A stretch of 64,000 bases of DNA from positions 2,315,385 through 2,379,384 of the forward strand of contig NZ_CP069798.1 in assembly GCF_016894345.1 (NCBI RefSeq), read 5' to 3'. The notes under the pieces were generated by a model that was given only the letters and a program-made list of their open reading frames with translations, did no database searches and was not told where the DNA came from. This document shows positions 34,868 through 43,635 of the stretch, piece by piece (the first letter of the stretch is position 1; the number at the start of each line of letters is the position of its first letter). The DNA comes from Paralysiella testudinis. Its GTDB lineage: Bacteria; Pseudomonadota; Gammaproteobacteria; Burkholderiales; Neisseriaceae. Both the position numbers and the translations under genes were made by a program.

Positions 34868-35514
34868 TGTCGCTGCATTACCGCCACCTGCTGGGCCGCC
34901 ACACCCCCGCCCGTGCCAACCGCTTCACCGCCGCACTGGGCGGCTTAGCCTTAAAAATACTGGGCTGGCGCATCATCGGCACCCTGCCCGACACGCCCAA
35001 GCTGCTGGTGGTGGGCGCACCGCACACCAGCAATTACGACGGCGTGGTGGCACTGCCTGCCGTGTTGGCACTGGATTTAAAAGTCAGCCTGATGGCCAAA
35101 CACAGCCTGTTTCGCGGCCCTTTGGGCCCTGTTATGCGCTGGTTCGGCCTGATTCCGGTGGAGCGCCACGCCGCCGGTGGTGCGGTGGAAGCCGCCATTG
35201 ATCAATTTGCCCAACATCCGCAATTGTGGCTGGGCGTGGCGCCGGAAGGCACCCGCAGCGGCGTGGCGCAATGGAAAACCGGCTTTCACCGCATCGCCTT
35301 AGCGGCTCAAGTGCCGATTTTGCCGGTGGCGTGGGACTACGCCGAAAAAGCCATTGTGTTGGGCGAGCCGTTTATGCCCGGCACCGATTTGGAAGCCGAC
35401 TTGGCACGGCTATATGCTTTTTACCGCAATAAACAACCCCGGCGGCCGGAACGCCTGTCGGCTCCGCTGCGGCAAAACAACACAGCCGAGGCTAGCGACA
35501 TTACCAAACAGTAA
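34867..35514 (+). CDS. PlsC-family acyltransferase
   Basis: A 215-aa glycerolipid-type acyltransferase. The catalytic motif HTSNYD fits HxxxxD; the acyl-acceptor motif APEGTRS follows. The sequence resembles small 1-acyl-glycerol-3-phosphate acyltransferase-like proteins used in lipid remodelling; the substrate is not known. The ATG overlaps the ribE stop (TGATG), so the two are translationally coupled. Confidence 0.82.
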   Translation: MSLHYRHLLGRHTPARANRFTAALGGLALKILGWRIIGTLPDTPKLLVVGAPHTSNYDGVVALPAVLALDLKVSLMAKHSLFRGPLGPVMRWFGLIPVERHAAGGAVEAAIDQFAQHPQLWLGVAPEGTRSGVAQWKTGFHRIALAAQVPILPVAWDYAEKAIVLGEPFMPGTDLEADLARLYAFYRNKQPRRPERLSAPLRQNNTAEASDITKQ

Positions 35515-35535
35515 ATTTTCACTGGCGCAAATCGA

Positions 35536-35564
35536 TTTACTTTTTGATAAACCCGGCCTACAAT
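35536..35564 (+). promoter_or_regulatory. Candidate promoter for the HTH-ribBX ORF
   Basis: TTTACT (35536-35541) and TACAAT (35559-35564) with 17-bp spacing. Initiation would fall about 15-20 bp upstream of ATG 35594, so the transcript would include the HTH-like N-terminal region. Confidence 0.5.
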
Positions 35565-35593
35565 CAGCGCATTCCTTTTATGATTGCGCACCC

Positions 35594-36940
35594 ATGAACA
35601 CCGCCGATTTGCGCCGCCACAACCTGCGCTGCTGGATAGAGCGACACCATCATGGCCAGCAAAGCCATTTTGCCGCCGCCATCGCCCTCAATCAGGGCGA
35701 ATTGTCCGGCCTGCTCAACAGCAAATCTTTCGGTGAAAAAAAAGCCCGCAAAATCGAAGCCGCCGCCGGTATGCCCGCAGGCTGGCTCGATACCGACCAC
35801 CACAGCCTTGCCCATCCCTCTCCTTCCATTTCAGCAAAGCACACCACCATGACTGCGATTGCCCCCATTCCCGAAATCCTAGCCGACATCAAAGCCGGCA
35901 AAATGGTGATTCTCACCGATGCCGAAGACCGTGAAAACGAAGGCGACTTGCTGATGGCGGCTCAGTTCGTTACCCCCGAAGCCATCAACTTTATGATTAA
36001 GCACGCCCGCGGCTTGGTGTGCCTGCCCATGAACGACGATATGGTCGACCGCCTCGGCCTGCCGATGATGACGCAGAAAAACGGCGCCCAATACGGCACC
36101 AATTTCACCGTTTCCATTGAAGCGGCGCACGGCATTTCCACCGGTATTTCCGCTGCCGACCGCGCCCACACCATCCAAACCGCAGTATCGCCCGCCGCGC
36201 GCGCCGAAGACATCGTACAGCCCGGGCATATTTTTCCGCTGCGGGCGCAAAAAGGTGGTGTGCTGGTGCGCGCCGGCCACACCGAAGCCGGCGTGGATTT
36301 GGCGCAAATGAACGGCTTGGTGCCCGCAGCGGTGATTTGCGAAATCATCAACGACGACGGCACCATGGCGCGCATGCCCGAGCTGATGGCTTTTGCCGAG
36401 CAACACCATCTCAAAATCGGCACCATTGCCGACTTAATCGAATACCGCAGCCGCACCGAAAGCCTGCTCGAAGAAATGGGCGACAGCGCCATTCATACGC
36501 CGTGGGGCGATTTCAGGCAGCATGTGTATGTCGACAAACTCTCCGGCGAAACCCATTTGGCGCTGGTAAAAGGCACGCCCAAGCCCGACACCGAGGTATT
36601 GGTGCGCGTGCACGAGCCCTTTAGCGTGATGGATTTTCTAACGCCGGATCAGCAGCACACTTGGTCGCTGCCGCAGGCTTTGCAGCACATTCAGGCCGCC
36701 GAAGCCGGAGTGGTTATTTTGCTGCACCGCACCGAAAACGGCGCCACCTTGCTCGACCGCAGCCTACCCAAAGGCGCCCACCAAGCCCGCCGCTGGGACA
36801 GCAAAACCTACGGCATCGGCGCGCAAATCCTTGCCGGGCTGAATGTTAAAAAAATGCGCGTAATGGGCAAGCCTTCGTCCTTTACCGGCCTTACCGGCTT
36901 TGGCTTAGAAGTGACCGGCTTTGAAGAACCAGCGGCCTGA
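35594..36940 (+). CDS. ribB: RibBX: 3,4-dihydroxy-2-butanone 4-phosphate synthase with degenerate RibA domain and HTH-like N-terminus
   Basis: Makes the four-carbon riboflavin precursor from ribulose-5-phosphate. From residue 86 (ATG 35849) the frame is RibB, with AGKMVILTDAEDRENEGDL and GHIFPLRAQ, HTEAGVDLA. The C-terminal part aligns with GTP cyclohydrolase II but lacks its zinc cysteines, so it is the RibBX type and probably catalyses only the RibB step. In the same frame, residues 1-68 (FAAAIALNQGELSGLLNS, KKARKIEAAAGMPAGWLD) look like a Cro/CI-type helix-turn-helix. Translation may begin at 35594 (448 aa fusion) or 35849 (363 aa). Confidence 0.8.
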   Translation: MNTADLRRHNLRCWIERHHHGQQSHFAAAIALNQGELSGLLNSKSFGEKKARKIEAAAGMPAGWLDTDHHSLAHPSPSISAKHTTMTAIAPIPEILADIKAGKMVILTDAEDRENEGDLLMAAQFVTPEAINFMIKHARGLVCLPMNDDMVDRLGLPMMTQKNGAQYGTNFTVSIEAAHGISTGISAADRAHTIQTAVSPAARAEDIVQPGHIFPLRAQKGGVLVRAGHTEAGVDLAQMNGLVPAAVICEIINDDGTMARMPELMAFAEQHHLKIGTIADLIEYRSRTESLLEEMGDSAIHTPWGDFRQHVYVDKLSGETHLALVKGTPKPDTEVLVRVHEPFSVMDFLTPDQQHTWSLPQALQHIQAAEAGVVILLHRTENGATLLDRSLPKGAHQARRWDSKTYGIGAQILAGLNVKKMRVMGKPSSFTGLTGFGLEVTGFEEPAA

Positions 36941-36959
36941 TAACGCAAAAACCCAACTA

Positions 36960-36994
36960 AAAAGGCTGCCTGAAACCATTTCAGGCAGCCTTTT
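36960..36994. terminator. Bidirectional DUS-pair terminator
   Basis: A perfect 16-bp stem (36960-36975 with 36979-36994) with A and T tails on either side separates convergent ribBX and mmsA. Confidence 0.88.
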
Positions 36995-37019
36995 CGCATC
37001 ACAAATCATGCCAATAATG

Positions 37020-38519
37020 CTAACCCAAGGTTGGCATGGAAAAAGAAGCCCCTTCACGCACCTCTGCTGTTGGCCAGCGCTGAGTAATGGTTTTGCGGCG
37101 GGTGTAAAAGCGTGCGCCATCGGGCCCGTAAGCACCTAAGTCGCCAAACAAAGATTGCTTCCAACCGCCAAAGCTGTGATACGCCACCGGCACCGGCAAA
37201 GGAATATTGATGCCCACCATGCCCACTTGGATATGGTCGCTAAAATAGCGCGCCGCTTCGCCATCGCGGGTGTAAATACAAGTGCCATTGCCGTAGATGT
37301 GCCGGTTAATCAGCGCCATCGCCTCTTGCATGGTGTCCACCCGCACAATTTGCAATACCGGGCCAAAAATTTCTTCTTGGTAGCTTAGCATGTCTGGGGT
37401 TACATGGTCGATTAACGTTGCGCCCACAAAAAAGCCGGTTTCATAACCCGCCGGTTGCACGCCGCGGCCATCCACCACCAGGGTGGCGCCTTGCTCGGCG
37501 GCGCTGGCGATATAGCCCTCCACCTTTTCCTTATGCGCCGCGGTAATCACCGGGCCAAAATCGTTGCCGCCATCGCTATAAGCGCCCACTTTCAGCCCAG
37601 TCATGGCCGTGCTGATTTGCGCCACCAGCCTATCGGCCAGCGCATCGCCCACCGCCACCACCACCGAAAGCGCCATACAGCGCTCGCCAGAAGAGCCGAA
37701 AGCCGCGCCCAGCAAGGAGTTCACCACATTATCCAAATCGGCATCGGGCATCACAATGGCGTGGTTTTTGGCACCGCCCAAAGCCTGGCAACGCTTGCCG
37801 TGGGCAGTGGCGGTGGCATAAATATAACGGGCTACCGGGGTGGAGCCCACAAAACTCACCGCTTGAATCTGCTCGTGAGCAAGCAACACATCCACCGCTT
37901 CTTTGTCGCCGTTAACCACATTAAACACGCCATCGGGCAAGCCCGCCTGTTGCAATAATTGCGCCAAATACAGGCTGGCGCTGGGGTTGCGCTCGGAAGG
38001 CTTTAACACAAAGCAGTTGCCGCAAACCAGCGCCATCGGAAACATCCACAAGGGCACCATTGCCGGAAAATTAAACGGCGTAATCCCCGCCACCACACCC
38101 AAAGGCTGGAATTCACTCCACGAATCCACGCCGGGGCCCACGTTTTTGCTAAATTCGCCCTTAAGAAACTCCGGCGCCGCACAAGCATATTCCACATTTT
38201 CAATGCCGCGTTGCAGCTCTCCTGCGGCATCGTGCACGATTTTGCCGTGCTCTTCGCCAATCAGCGCACAAATTTGGTCGCGATTGGCCTCCAGCAATTC
38301 TTTGAATTTAAACATAATGCGCACGCGCTTGAGCACCGGCGCATTGCGCCAATCGGCAAACGCAGCCTGCGCGGCGGCAATGGCTTCTTCCACCGTGGCC
38401 TTGCTGGCCAAGGCCACCTGCTTGCTCACTTGGCCGGTAGAAGGGTTGTAGACAGCTTGGCTGCGTGCCGTATCCAGCACCAGTTGGCCGTTGATAAAAT
38501 GGCCGATGATTGGGGTCAT
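37020..38519 (-). CDS. mmsA: CoA-acylating methylmalonate-semialdehyde dehydrogenase
   Basis: NAD-dependent oxidation of (methyl)malonate semialdehyde to propionyl- or acetyl-CoA with release of CO2. The 499-aa protein has ITPFNFPAMVPLWMFPMA, LGGAKNH and the catalytic cysteine in GSSGERCMA, all typical of MmsA/IolA. The ATG at 38519 has AGGAG 7 bases upstream. It lies 27 bp after a class III aminotransferase, which would supply its semialdehyde from beta-alanine or a related amino acid. Confidence 0.92.
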   Translation of the reverse strand: MTPIIGHFINGQLVLDTARSQAVYNPSTGQVSKQVALASKATVEEAIAAAQAAFADWRNAPVLKRVRIMFKFKELLEANRDQICALIGEEHGKIVHDAAGELQRGIENVEYACAAPEFLKGEFSKNVGPGVDSWSEFQPLGVVAGITPFNFPAMVPLWMFPMALVCGNCFVLKPSERNPSASLYLAQLLQQAGLPDGVFNVVNGDKEAVDVLLAHEQIQAVSFVGSTPVARYIYATATAHGKRCQALGGAKNHAIVMPDADLDNVVNSLLGAAFGSSGERCMALSVVVAVGDALADRLVAQISTAMTGLKVGAYSDGGNDFGPVITAAHKEKVEGYIASAAEQGATLVVDGRGVQPAGYETGFFVGATLIDHVTPDMLSYQEEIFGPVLQIVRVDTMQEAMALINRHIYGNGTCIYTRDGEAARYFSDHIQVGMVGINIPLPVPVAYHSFGGWKQSLFGDLGAYGPDGARFYTRRKTITQRWPTAEVREGASFSMPTLG

Positions 38520-38546
38520 AAAGATTCTCCTCAAAATAACAAAAAC

Positions 38547-39878
38547 TTATTCCGTATATTCCACCGCCACTTTGGCCAATACGTCATCATAAATCGCCAA
38601 TGCCCGCGCCACTTCTTCGGCGCTAACATTGCACGGCGGCACCACATGAATGCGGTTGTCGGCAATAAACGGCAACAGCCCGCGTGCCATGCAGGCAGCC
38701 TTAATCGTATTCATGGCCGCTGCCGGCAATTTGGCGCGGCTGGCGCGGTTGGCCACCAATTCCAGCGCCCAAAACACCCCCATCCCGCGCACTTCGCCGA
38801 TAAGGGCATGTTTATCGGCCAAGGCACGCAAACCGGCGCCCAGCAATTCGCCCATCTGGGCGGCATGTTCCACCATTCCTTCTTCCTTCATGGCATCAAT
38901 GGTGGCCACAATGGAAGCCATCGCCAGTGGATGGCCAGAATACGTCAGGCCGCCAGGAAACATTTTGTCGTTAAAATAATCGCTCAAGGCGGTGGAAATA
39001 ATCACCCCGCCCGCAGGCACATAGCCGGAATTCACACCTTTGGCAAAGGTAATCAAATCGGGCACCACATCATAATGTTCCAGCGCAAACCATTTGCCAG
39101 TACGGCCAAAGCCAGACATCACTTCATCCATAATCATGATGATGCCAAACTCATCGCACAAGGCACGCACGCCCTGCATATAACCCGGCGGCGGCACCAT
39201 AATACCGGCGGTGCCCGGCACGCTTTCCAGCAAAATGGCGGCAATGCCATCGGGTCCTTCCGACTCAATCACCCGGCGCAAATGGTGTAAGGCACGCGCA
39301 CATTCTTGCGCCTCATCCGCCGCCCAGAATTCAGAGCGGTATAAATAAGGGCTAAAAAAATGCACATGGCCGCGCGCATATTCGTTGGGTACGCGGCGGG
39401 CATCGCCGGTGGCCACAATGGCCGCACCGGTATTGCCATGATAAGAGCGGTAGGATGACAACACCTTGTCGCGGCCGGTATAGAGGCGCGCCATGCGGAT
39501 GGCGTTTTCATTGGCATCCGCCCCCGCATTGGTAAAAAACACCTTGCTAAAACCCGCCGGCGCCAGCGCCACAATCCGCTGGGCGGCCTGATTGCGCATA
39601 TGGTTGGCGGTGGAGGGCGCAATGGTGGTGAGCTCATCGGCTTGCGCCTTAATCGCCGCCACCACTTTGGGATGTTGATGGCCGATATTGGTGTTCACCA
39701 GCTGGCTGCTGAAATCCAGATATTCTTTGCCATCGTAATCCCACAACACACAGCCCTGCCCGGATTGAATCACCAAGGGATTCAACGCCCCTTGTACCGA
39801 CCACGAATGAAACACAAATTCCCGATCTTGTTGGTGTACCAAGGCATTATTGGTTTTTTGATCATGGGTAAGCGCCAT
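38547..39878 (-). CDS. Class III aminotransferase (beta-alanine:pyruvate type)
   Basis: A PLP-dependent omega-transaminase of 443 aa. Motifs: TNAGADANENAIRMAR, SYHGNTGAA, MDEVMSGFGRTGKW and the PLP lysine in ITFAKGVNSGY. ATG 39878 has AGGAG 8 bases upstream. The adjacent mmsA suggests the pair converts beta-alanine (or taurine/aminoisobutyrate-like substrates) to an acyl-CoA; beta-alanine is an inference from context. Confidence 0.85.
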   Translation of the reverse strand: MALTHDQKTNNALVHQQDREFVFHSWSVQGALNPLVIQSGQGCVLWDYDGKEYLDFSSQLVNTNIGHQHPKVVAAIKAQADELTTIAPSTANHMRNQAAQRIVALAPAGFSKVFFTNAGADANENAIRMARLYTGRDKVLSSYRSYHGNTGAAIVATGDARRVPNEYARGHVHFFSPYLYRSEFWAADEAQECARALHHLRRVIESEGPDGIAAILLESVPGTAGIMVPPPGYMQGVRALCDEFGIIMIMDEVMSGFGRTGKWFALEHYDVVPDLITFAKGVNSGYVPAGGVIISTALSDYFNDKMFPGGLTYSGHPLAMASIVATIDAMKEEGMVEHAAQMGELLGAGLRALADKHALIGEVRGMGVFWALELVANRASRAKLPAAAMNTIKAACMARGLLPFIADNRIHVVPPCNVSAEEVARALAIYDDVLAKVAVEYTE

Positions 39879-40227
39879 TTTACGCACTCCTAAATTAAAT
39901 AGATTAAGCAGATAGAATTTGAGACCGGCCAAGCGCATCAGGTAGCGCCATCGCCCGTATGCGGATGGCCAGCCAAACCGGCCAACACATCACACGGAAA
40001 CAAAGCGATTATGCATGGAATCGCTATTGTGTGTCTGCATGTTTTCAGGCAGCCTTTTTATGGATAATGAGGCTGCCTGAATATGCCGATTTAAGGCCAT
40101 GACGGTGCTTTTTGAGGATTTTGTTTTTATCCTGTATTATCGGCATCTTTGCCCGCCCTTTGGCCCTGTATCATCAGACCGTAAAAGCCTTCGCGCCCGC
40201 ATCCATCTGCCTTTCAGAAAGCCCTTT
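39879..40227. other. Intergenic region with a DUS hairpin
   Basis: Between two divergent genes. TTCAGGCAGCCT (40043-40054) and AGGCTGCCTGAA (40070-40081) form a 12-bp stem with a 15-nt loop, in the reverse order compared with the other DUS terminators here. It ends the frame of nothing obvious. The rest shows no gene; a start upstream of 40228 for the exporter is not supported. Confidence 0.45.
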
Positions 40228-41127
40228 ATGAGCACCCCGTTGATTTCACCAAAACTTGCCGCCCCCGGCTTGGTGCTGGGCTGTGTGGTGTTTGGCTTGG
40301 GCAGTGTGATTGTGAAATTTGTGCCGGTGGGCGGCTATGCCATCGCGTTTTGGCGGCTGGCGCTGGCGGCGGTGGTGTTTTGGCTGCTGATGCGTTTTTT
40401 CGGCCAGCGCCTGCCCAAAAGCAGCCGCGCCCGCCGTTTTGCCTTGTTGTCGGGCGTGTTTTTGGCGTTTGATTTGGCTTTTTGGCACGAAAGCATCCAC
40501 GCGGTGGGGCCGGGCATTTCCACTTTGCTCAACAGCCTGCAAATTTTCTTTTTGGCCGCCATTGCCTGGTTTTTCTTTGGCGAGCGCCAAACCCGTTTGC
40601 AACTGGTGAGCCTGGTGATTGCCATTGGCGGCGTGCTGCTGATTGCCAGCCCGGAATTGCGCCACAATTTGGATGCCGGCTACGGCATTTTGATGGGCTT
40701 AGTGTCCGGCGCCATGCTGGCCGCTTCCATGGCCTGCATCCGCCAAACCCACACCGCCGAGCCCACGGCGCTGTTTCCGCTGATGCTGTTGGTGAGCTTG
40801 GGCGGCGCGGCGGTGCTGATTTTGCCCTCGCTGCTGCTCAACGCCGATGCGCTTTACCCCACCACTTGGCGCGACATCGGCCTGATTTTGATTTACGCGG
40901 TGGTGATGCAGTGTTTTGCTTGGGGGCTGATTGCCTATGCCATTCCCTTGCTGTCGCTCACGCTCACCGGGCTGTTGCTGCTCTCCGAGCCGGTGGCGGC
41001 CTTGCTGATTGATTATTTTTGGCTGCACAAACCGATTAACGGCTGGCAATGGGCGGGCGCGGCGCTCACTTTGTTGGCGATTTATCTGGGCTCACTCAAG
41101 CCGCGCAAAACGCCCAAGGCTGCCTGA
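40228..41127 (+). CDS. EamA-family (DMT) transporter
   Basis: An inner-membrane metabolite exporter, 299 aa with about ten hydrophobic segments arranged as two EamA repeats (about 10-140 and 150-290). A motif like SEPVAALLIDYFWLHKPING near the C-terminus is typical of the second repeat. The substrate is unknown. Its last codons contain an AGGCTGCCTGAA uptake sequence. Confidence 0.85.
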   Translation: MSTPLISPKLAAPGLVLGCVVFGLGSVIVKFVPVGGYAIAFWRLALAAVVFWLLMRFFGQRLPKSSRARRFALLSGVFLAFDLAFWHESIHAVGPGISTLLNSLQIFFLAAIAWFFFGERQTRLQLVSLVIAIGGVLLIASPELRHNLDAGYGILMGLVSGAMLAASMACIRQTHTAEPTALFPLMLLVSLGGAAVLILPSLLLNADALYPTTWRDIGLILIYAVVMQCFAWGLIAYAIPLLSLTLTGLLLLSEPVAALLIDYFWLHKPINGWQWAGAALTLLAIYLGSLKPRKTPKAA

Positions 41128-41201
41128 AAACCGCCAAGCATTCTAAAGTTGCTCTAAATCAGGTAAAATCCAGCGCCTATCCTCTTCTAAAATACCCACG
41201 C

Positions 41202-41528
41202 ATGAACAATCCCTTTGCCCAAGCCCTATCTGCCGCCATCGGCCGCTGCATCGCCACCAAAGCGGTGAGCGAAGACGGCGCTGCGGTGGGCTTTATGTAC
41301 CGCGAAGCGCCGCTGTTTGAAGAAGACAGCGGCTGGCGCTTTTTCAGCGGCGACGAGACCGACGACTACACCGACAACGCCGCCAATTTCACCGTCTACA
41401 GCGTGGCCGACATCAGCAGCCACACCCCCGACATCGCCCCTTTGCTCGGCCAGCCGCCGGGCAGCGCTTGGGAGCGCAATGACGATGGCGACTGGATTGC
41501 CGTAGCCGATTGGCAGCCACGCGACTAA
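41202..41528 (+). CDS. DUF2185 (Imm33-like) protein
   Basis: A 108-aa protein with GFMYREAPLFEEDSGWRFFS followed by GDETDDYTDN, the signature of DUF2185. Relatives include polymorphic-toxin immunity proteins, but no toxin gene is adjacent, so it may be a stand-alone immunity or an unrelated cytosolic protein. It lies 20 bp upstream of ribH. Confidence 0.75.
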   Translation: MNNPFAQALSAAIGRCIATKAVSEDGAAVGFMYREAPLFEEDSGWRFFSGDETDDYTDNAANFTVYSVADISSHTPDIAPLLGQPPGSAWERNDDGDWIAVADWQPRD

Positions 41529-41547
41529 CTTCAACTAAAGGCCATCC

Positions 41548-41991
41548 ATGAAACAAATTCTTCCCAACCACCACGGCAAAGGCTTGCGCATCGGCATTGT
41601 GCAGGCACGGTTTTCCAACGGCATCGGCAGCGCCCTGCTCAAAGCCTGCGTGGCACGCCTGCACGAGCTGGGCGTGAAAGACAAGCACATCACCGTGGCC
41701 ACCGTGCCCGGCGCACTGGAAGTGCCGCTGGTATTGCAAAACATGGCCGCCAGCGATGAATACGATGCCTTGGTGGCGCTGGGGGTGATTATCCGCGGCG
41801 AAACCTACCATTTCGAGCTGGTGGCCAATGAATCCGGCGCCGGTGTGTCGCGCGTGAGCCTGGATTTCAACATCCCCATTGCCAATGCCATCCTTACCAC
41901 CGAAAACGAAGCCCAAGCCATTGCCCGTATGCACATCAAAGGCGCGGAAGCGGCGGTGGTGGCGGTAGAGCTGGCCAATTTGCTGCGTTAA
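41548..41991 (+). CDS. ribH: 6,7-dimethyl-8-ribityllumazine synthase
   Basis: Condenses the RibB product with 5-amino-6-ribitylaminouracil, feeding RibE. The 147-aa protein has [10 protein letters not shown] and [14 protein letters not shown] with the catalytic His. Length and fold fit the icosahedral enzyme. It is followed by nusB, a common arrangement. The rib genes ribE, ribBX and ribH are split over 7.7 kb with unrelated genes between. Confidence 0.95.
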   Translation: MKQILPNHHGKGLRIGIVQARFSNGIGSALLKACVARLHELGVKDKHITVATVPGALEVPLVLQNMAASDEYDALVALGVIIRGETYHFELVANESGAGVSRVSLDFNIPIANAILTTENEAQAIARMHIKGAEAAVVAVELANLLR

Positions 41992-42011
41992 CCTTTTTTG
42001 AAAGCAATACC

Positions 42012-42446
42012 ATGTCCATGATTACCCCCCGCCGCCGCGCCCGCCAATTTGTGGTGCAGGCACTCTATCAAGCACTGCTCAACCCCGATGCCTCCACCGC
42101 CGAAATCGCCAAAAACATGCGCGAAAACGATTTGTTTGCCAAAGCGGATGAGGCTTTATTCACCGGCGTATTTTTCGGCGCCCATGCCAACCAGCGCACT
42201 TATATGCAGGAAATCCGCCCGCTGCTGGACCGCAGCGAAGACGAGCTCAACCCGGTGGAGCGCTCGGTGTTGCTGATGGCCTACCACGAGCTGGCCACCA
42301 TGCCGGAAACCCCTTATCCGGTAATCATCAACGAAGCGATTGAAATCACCAAAACCTACGGCGGCACCGACGGCTATAAATTTGTGAACGGCATTCTCGA
42401 CAAATTGGCCACCCAATTGCGCCCCAACGACCCGCCACGCGGCTAA
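42012..42446 (+). CDS. nusB: Transcription antitermination factor NusB
   Basis: RNA-binding component of the rRNA and lambda-type antitermination complex, 144 aa. The arginine-rich N-terminus RRRARQFVVQALYQ and C-terminal INEAIEITKTYGGTDGYKFV, then NGILD, are diagnostic. It lies 20 bp after ribH and 19 bp before an RDD gene. Confidence 0.95.
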   Translation: MSMITPRRRARQFVVQALYQALLNPDASTAEIAKNMRENDLFAKADEALFTGVFFGAHANQRTYMQEIRPLLDRSEDELNPVERSVLLMAYHELATMPETPYPVIINEAIEITKTYGGTDGYKFVNGILDKLATQLRPNDPPRG

Positions 42447-42465
42447 ATTTTCTTCAGGCAGCCTT

Positions 42466-43113
42466 ATGAACACATCACCCCATGATTTCCGCGAGGCCTA
42501 TCAGGCCAACGCCATCGAAACCACCTTGCCGCCGGGCAACGACAACGAAATGGAAGTGGAGCTGGCCAGCCCGTGGGCGCGCATGGGCGCTTATCTGATT
42601 AACTCGCTGCTCAGCGTGGTGGTGGTGTTGCCGTTTATCATTGCGGCATGGCCTCAGTTGATGGCCGAATTAAGCGGCCAAAGCATAAACGCCGACAACA
42701 TCAATCCCGGCGGTATATTCATCAGCTTGGCCATCAGCATGCTATTGGGCTTGATTCTGCTGGTGTGGCAAATCGTGTGGATGGTGCAACGCGGCCAATC
42801 TATCGGCAAACGCCTGCTCGGCATCAAAGTAATCGGCCTAAATGGCGAAAACCCCGGCTTTGTCGGCACCGTGCTGCTGCGCGAAGTGGTGTATTACCTG
42901 ATTGTGCTGGTGATTACCTTTATCCTCGGCGCCATATTGGGCGCGGTGATGGCCGTGGGCGGCGCGCTTGATGCCATCGAGCAATACAGCTATGTTTTCG
43001 ACTTATTGGGCTATATTCCCACCATTATTTGCACCATCATGCTGTTTCGCAGCCAAGCCCTGCGCCGCACCTTGCAAGACTATCTGGCCAAAACACTGGT
43101 GGTTAAAGCCTGA
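42466..43113 (+). CDS. RDD-family membrane protein
   Basis: A 215-aa protein with three or four transmembrane segments. ASPWARMGAYLINS holds the RDD-type arginine region, and GQSIGKRLLGIKVI plus RTLQDYLAKTLVV complete the family pattern. RDD proteins include transporters of ions or compatible solutes; no specific substrate is assignable. The gene ends the ribH-nusB unit before a DUS terminator. Confidence 0.78.
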   Translation: MNTSPHDFREAYQANAIETTLPPGNDNEMEVELASPWARMGAYLINSLLSVVVVLPFIIAAWPQLMAELSGQSINADNINPGGIFISLAISMLLGLILLVWQIVWMVQRGQSIGKRLLGIKVIGLNGENPGFVGTVLLREVVYYLIVLVITFILGAILGAVMAVGGALDAIEQYSYVFDLLGYIPTIICTIMLFRSQALRRTLQDYLAKTLVVKA

Positions 43114-43124
43114 TATGCCCTACA

Positions 43125-43166
43125 CAAGGCTGCCTGAAACCATTGTTTTTCTTTCAGGCAGCCTTG
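43125..43166. terminator. DUS-pair terminator
   Basis: CAAGGCTGCCTGAAA (43125-43139) pairs perfectly with 43152-43166 over a 12-nt loop. Confidence 0.82.
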
Positions 43167-43218
43167 TAAAATGATTGAAATTATGTGCTTTTATCAAAGT
43201 GCGGCTATTTATAATTAT

Positions 43219-43468
43219 TTTGTTTAAGCTAGCTGAAACGAAAAATCCGTGCAGCTTTCCCCTTGGCGCAGCCGAACGGAACATGGTTTTGGCGGGAACA
43301 AGGGCGGTCCGGAGCGCAGCGACTAGCGCCCGCCGCCAAAAGCATGTGTAGTGAGGGAAGTTTGGCGTAGCCAAATCTGCAACCGGGGTCGCCTTTCTTT
43401 GCCTACTTTCTTTGGCGAAGCAAAGAAAGTAGGTGGCCGCGCGGCCATGAAGCGCAAAGTAAAACGAT
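43219..43468 (+). repeat. Long dispersed repeat, copy A
   Basis: About 250 bp, from a DUS-like CTAGCTGAAACG through GTCGCCTTTCTTTGCC and GCAAAGAAAGTAGGTGGCCG to the end AAAGTAAAACGAT. The same order of segments is at 49747-50000 (copy B) and in inverse orientation at about 63548-63820 (copy C). It contains internal palindromes (CTACTTTCTTTG / CAAAGAAAGTAG; GGCCGCGCGGCC). Open frames inside look spurious. Confidence 0.85.
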
Positions 43469-43549
43469 ACAGAAATGAATATTAAAATACAGCCAGTTTT
43501 TATTTTAAAATAATCCGCTTTATTTCCAGCTTACCTAATGCAAAGTATC

Positions 43550-43587
43550 AGGCTGCCTGAACGGATTATTTTTCTTTCAGGCAGCCT
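43550..43587. terminator. DUS-pair hairpin upstream of ilvD
   Basis: AGGCTGCCTGAA (43550-43561) pairs with 43576-43587 over a 14-nt loop. It is 48 bp upstream of the ilvD start, so it insulates ilvD from upstream read-through or acts in its leader. The rest of 43469-43635 has no visible feature. Confidence 0.6.
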
Positions 43588-43635
43588 TATAAAAATCCAC
43601 AGCATAAAAAACTACCGCCACCCAAAGGAATTCTC

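Noticed and set aside
35354..35593. Fusion of the acyltransferase region with ribBX in one long frame
   Set aside because: The part before 35594 is an out-of-frame shadow of the acyltransferase, with a promoter in between.
34200..41547. FMN riboswitch before rib genes
   Set aside because: No conserved RFN element pattern could be seen in the leaders of ribE, ribBX or ribH.
43120..43374. ORFs inside the long dispersed repeats (also near 49778 and 63523)
   Set aside because: The frames are open on both strands, low in complexity, and follow the repeat rather than codon constraint.
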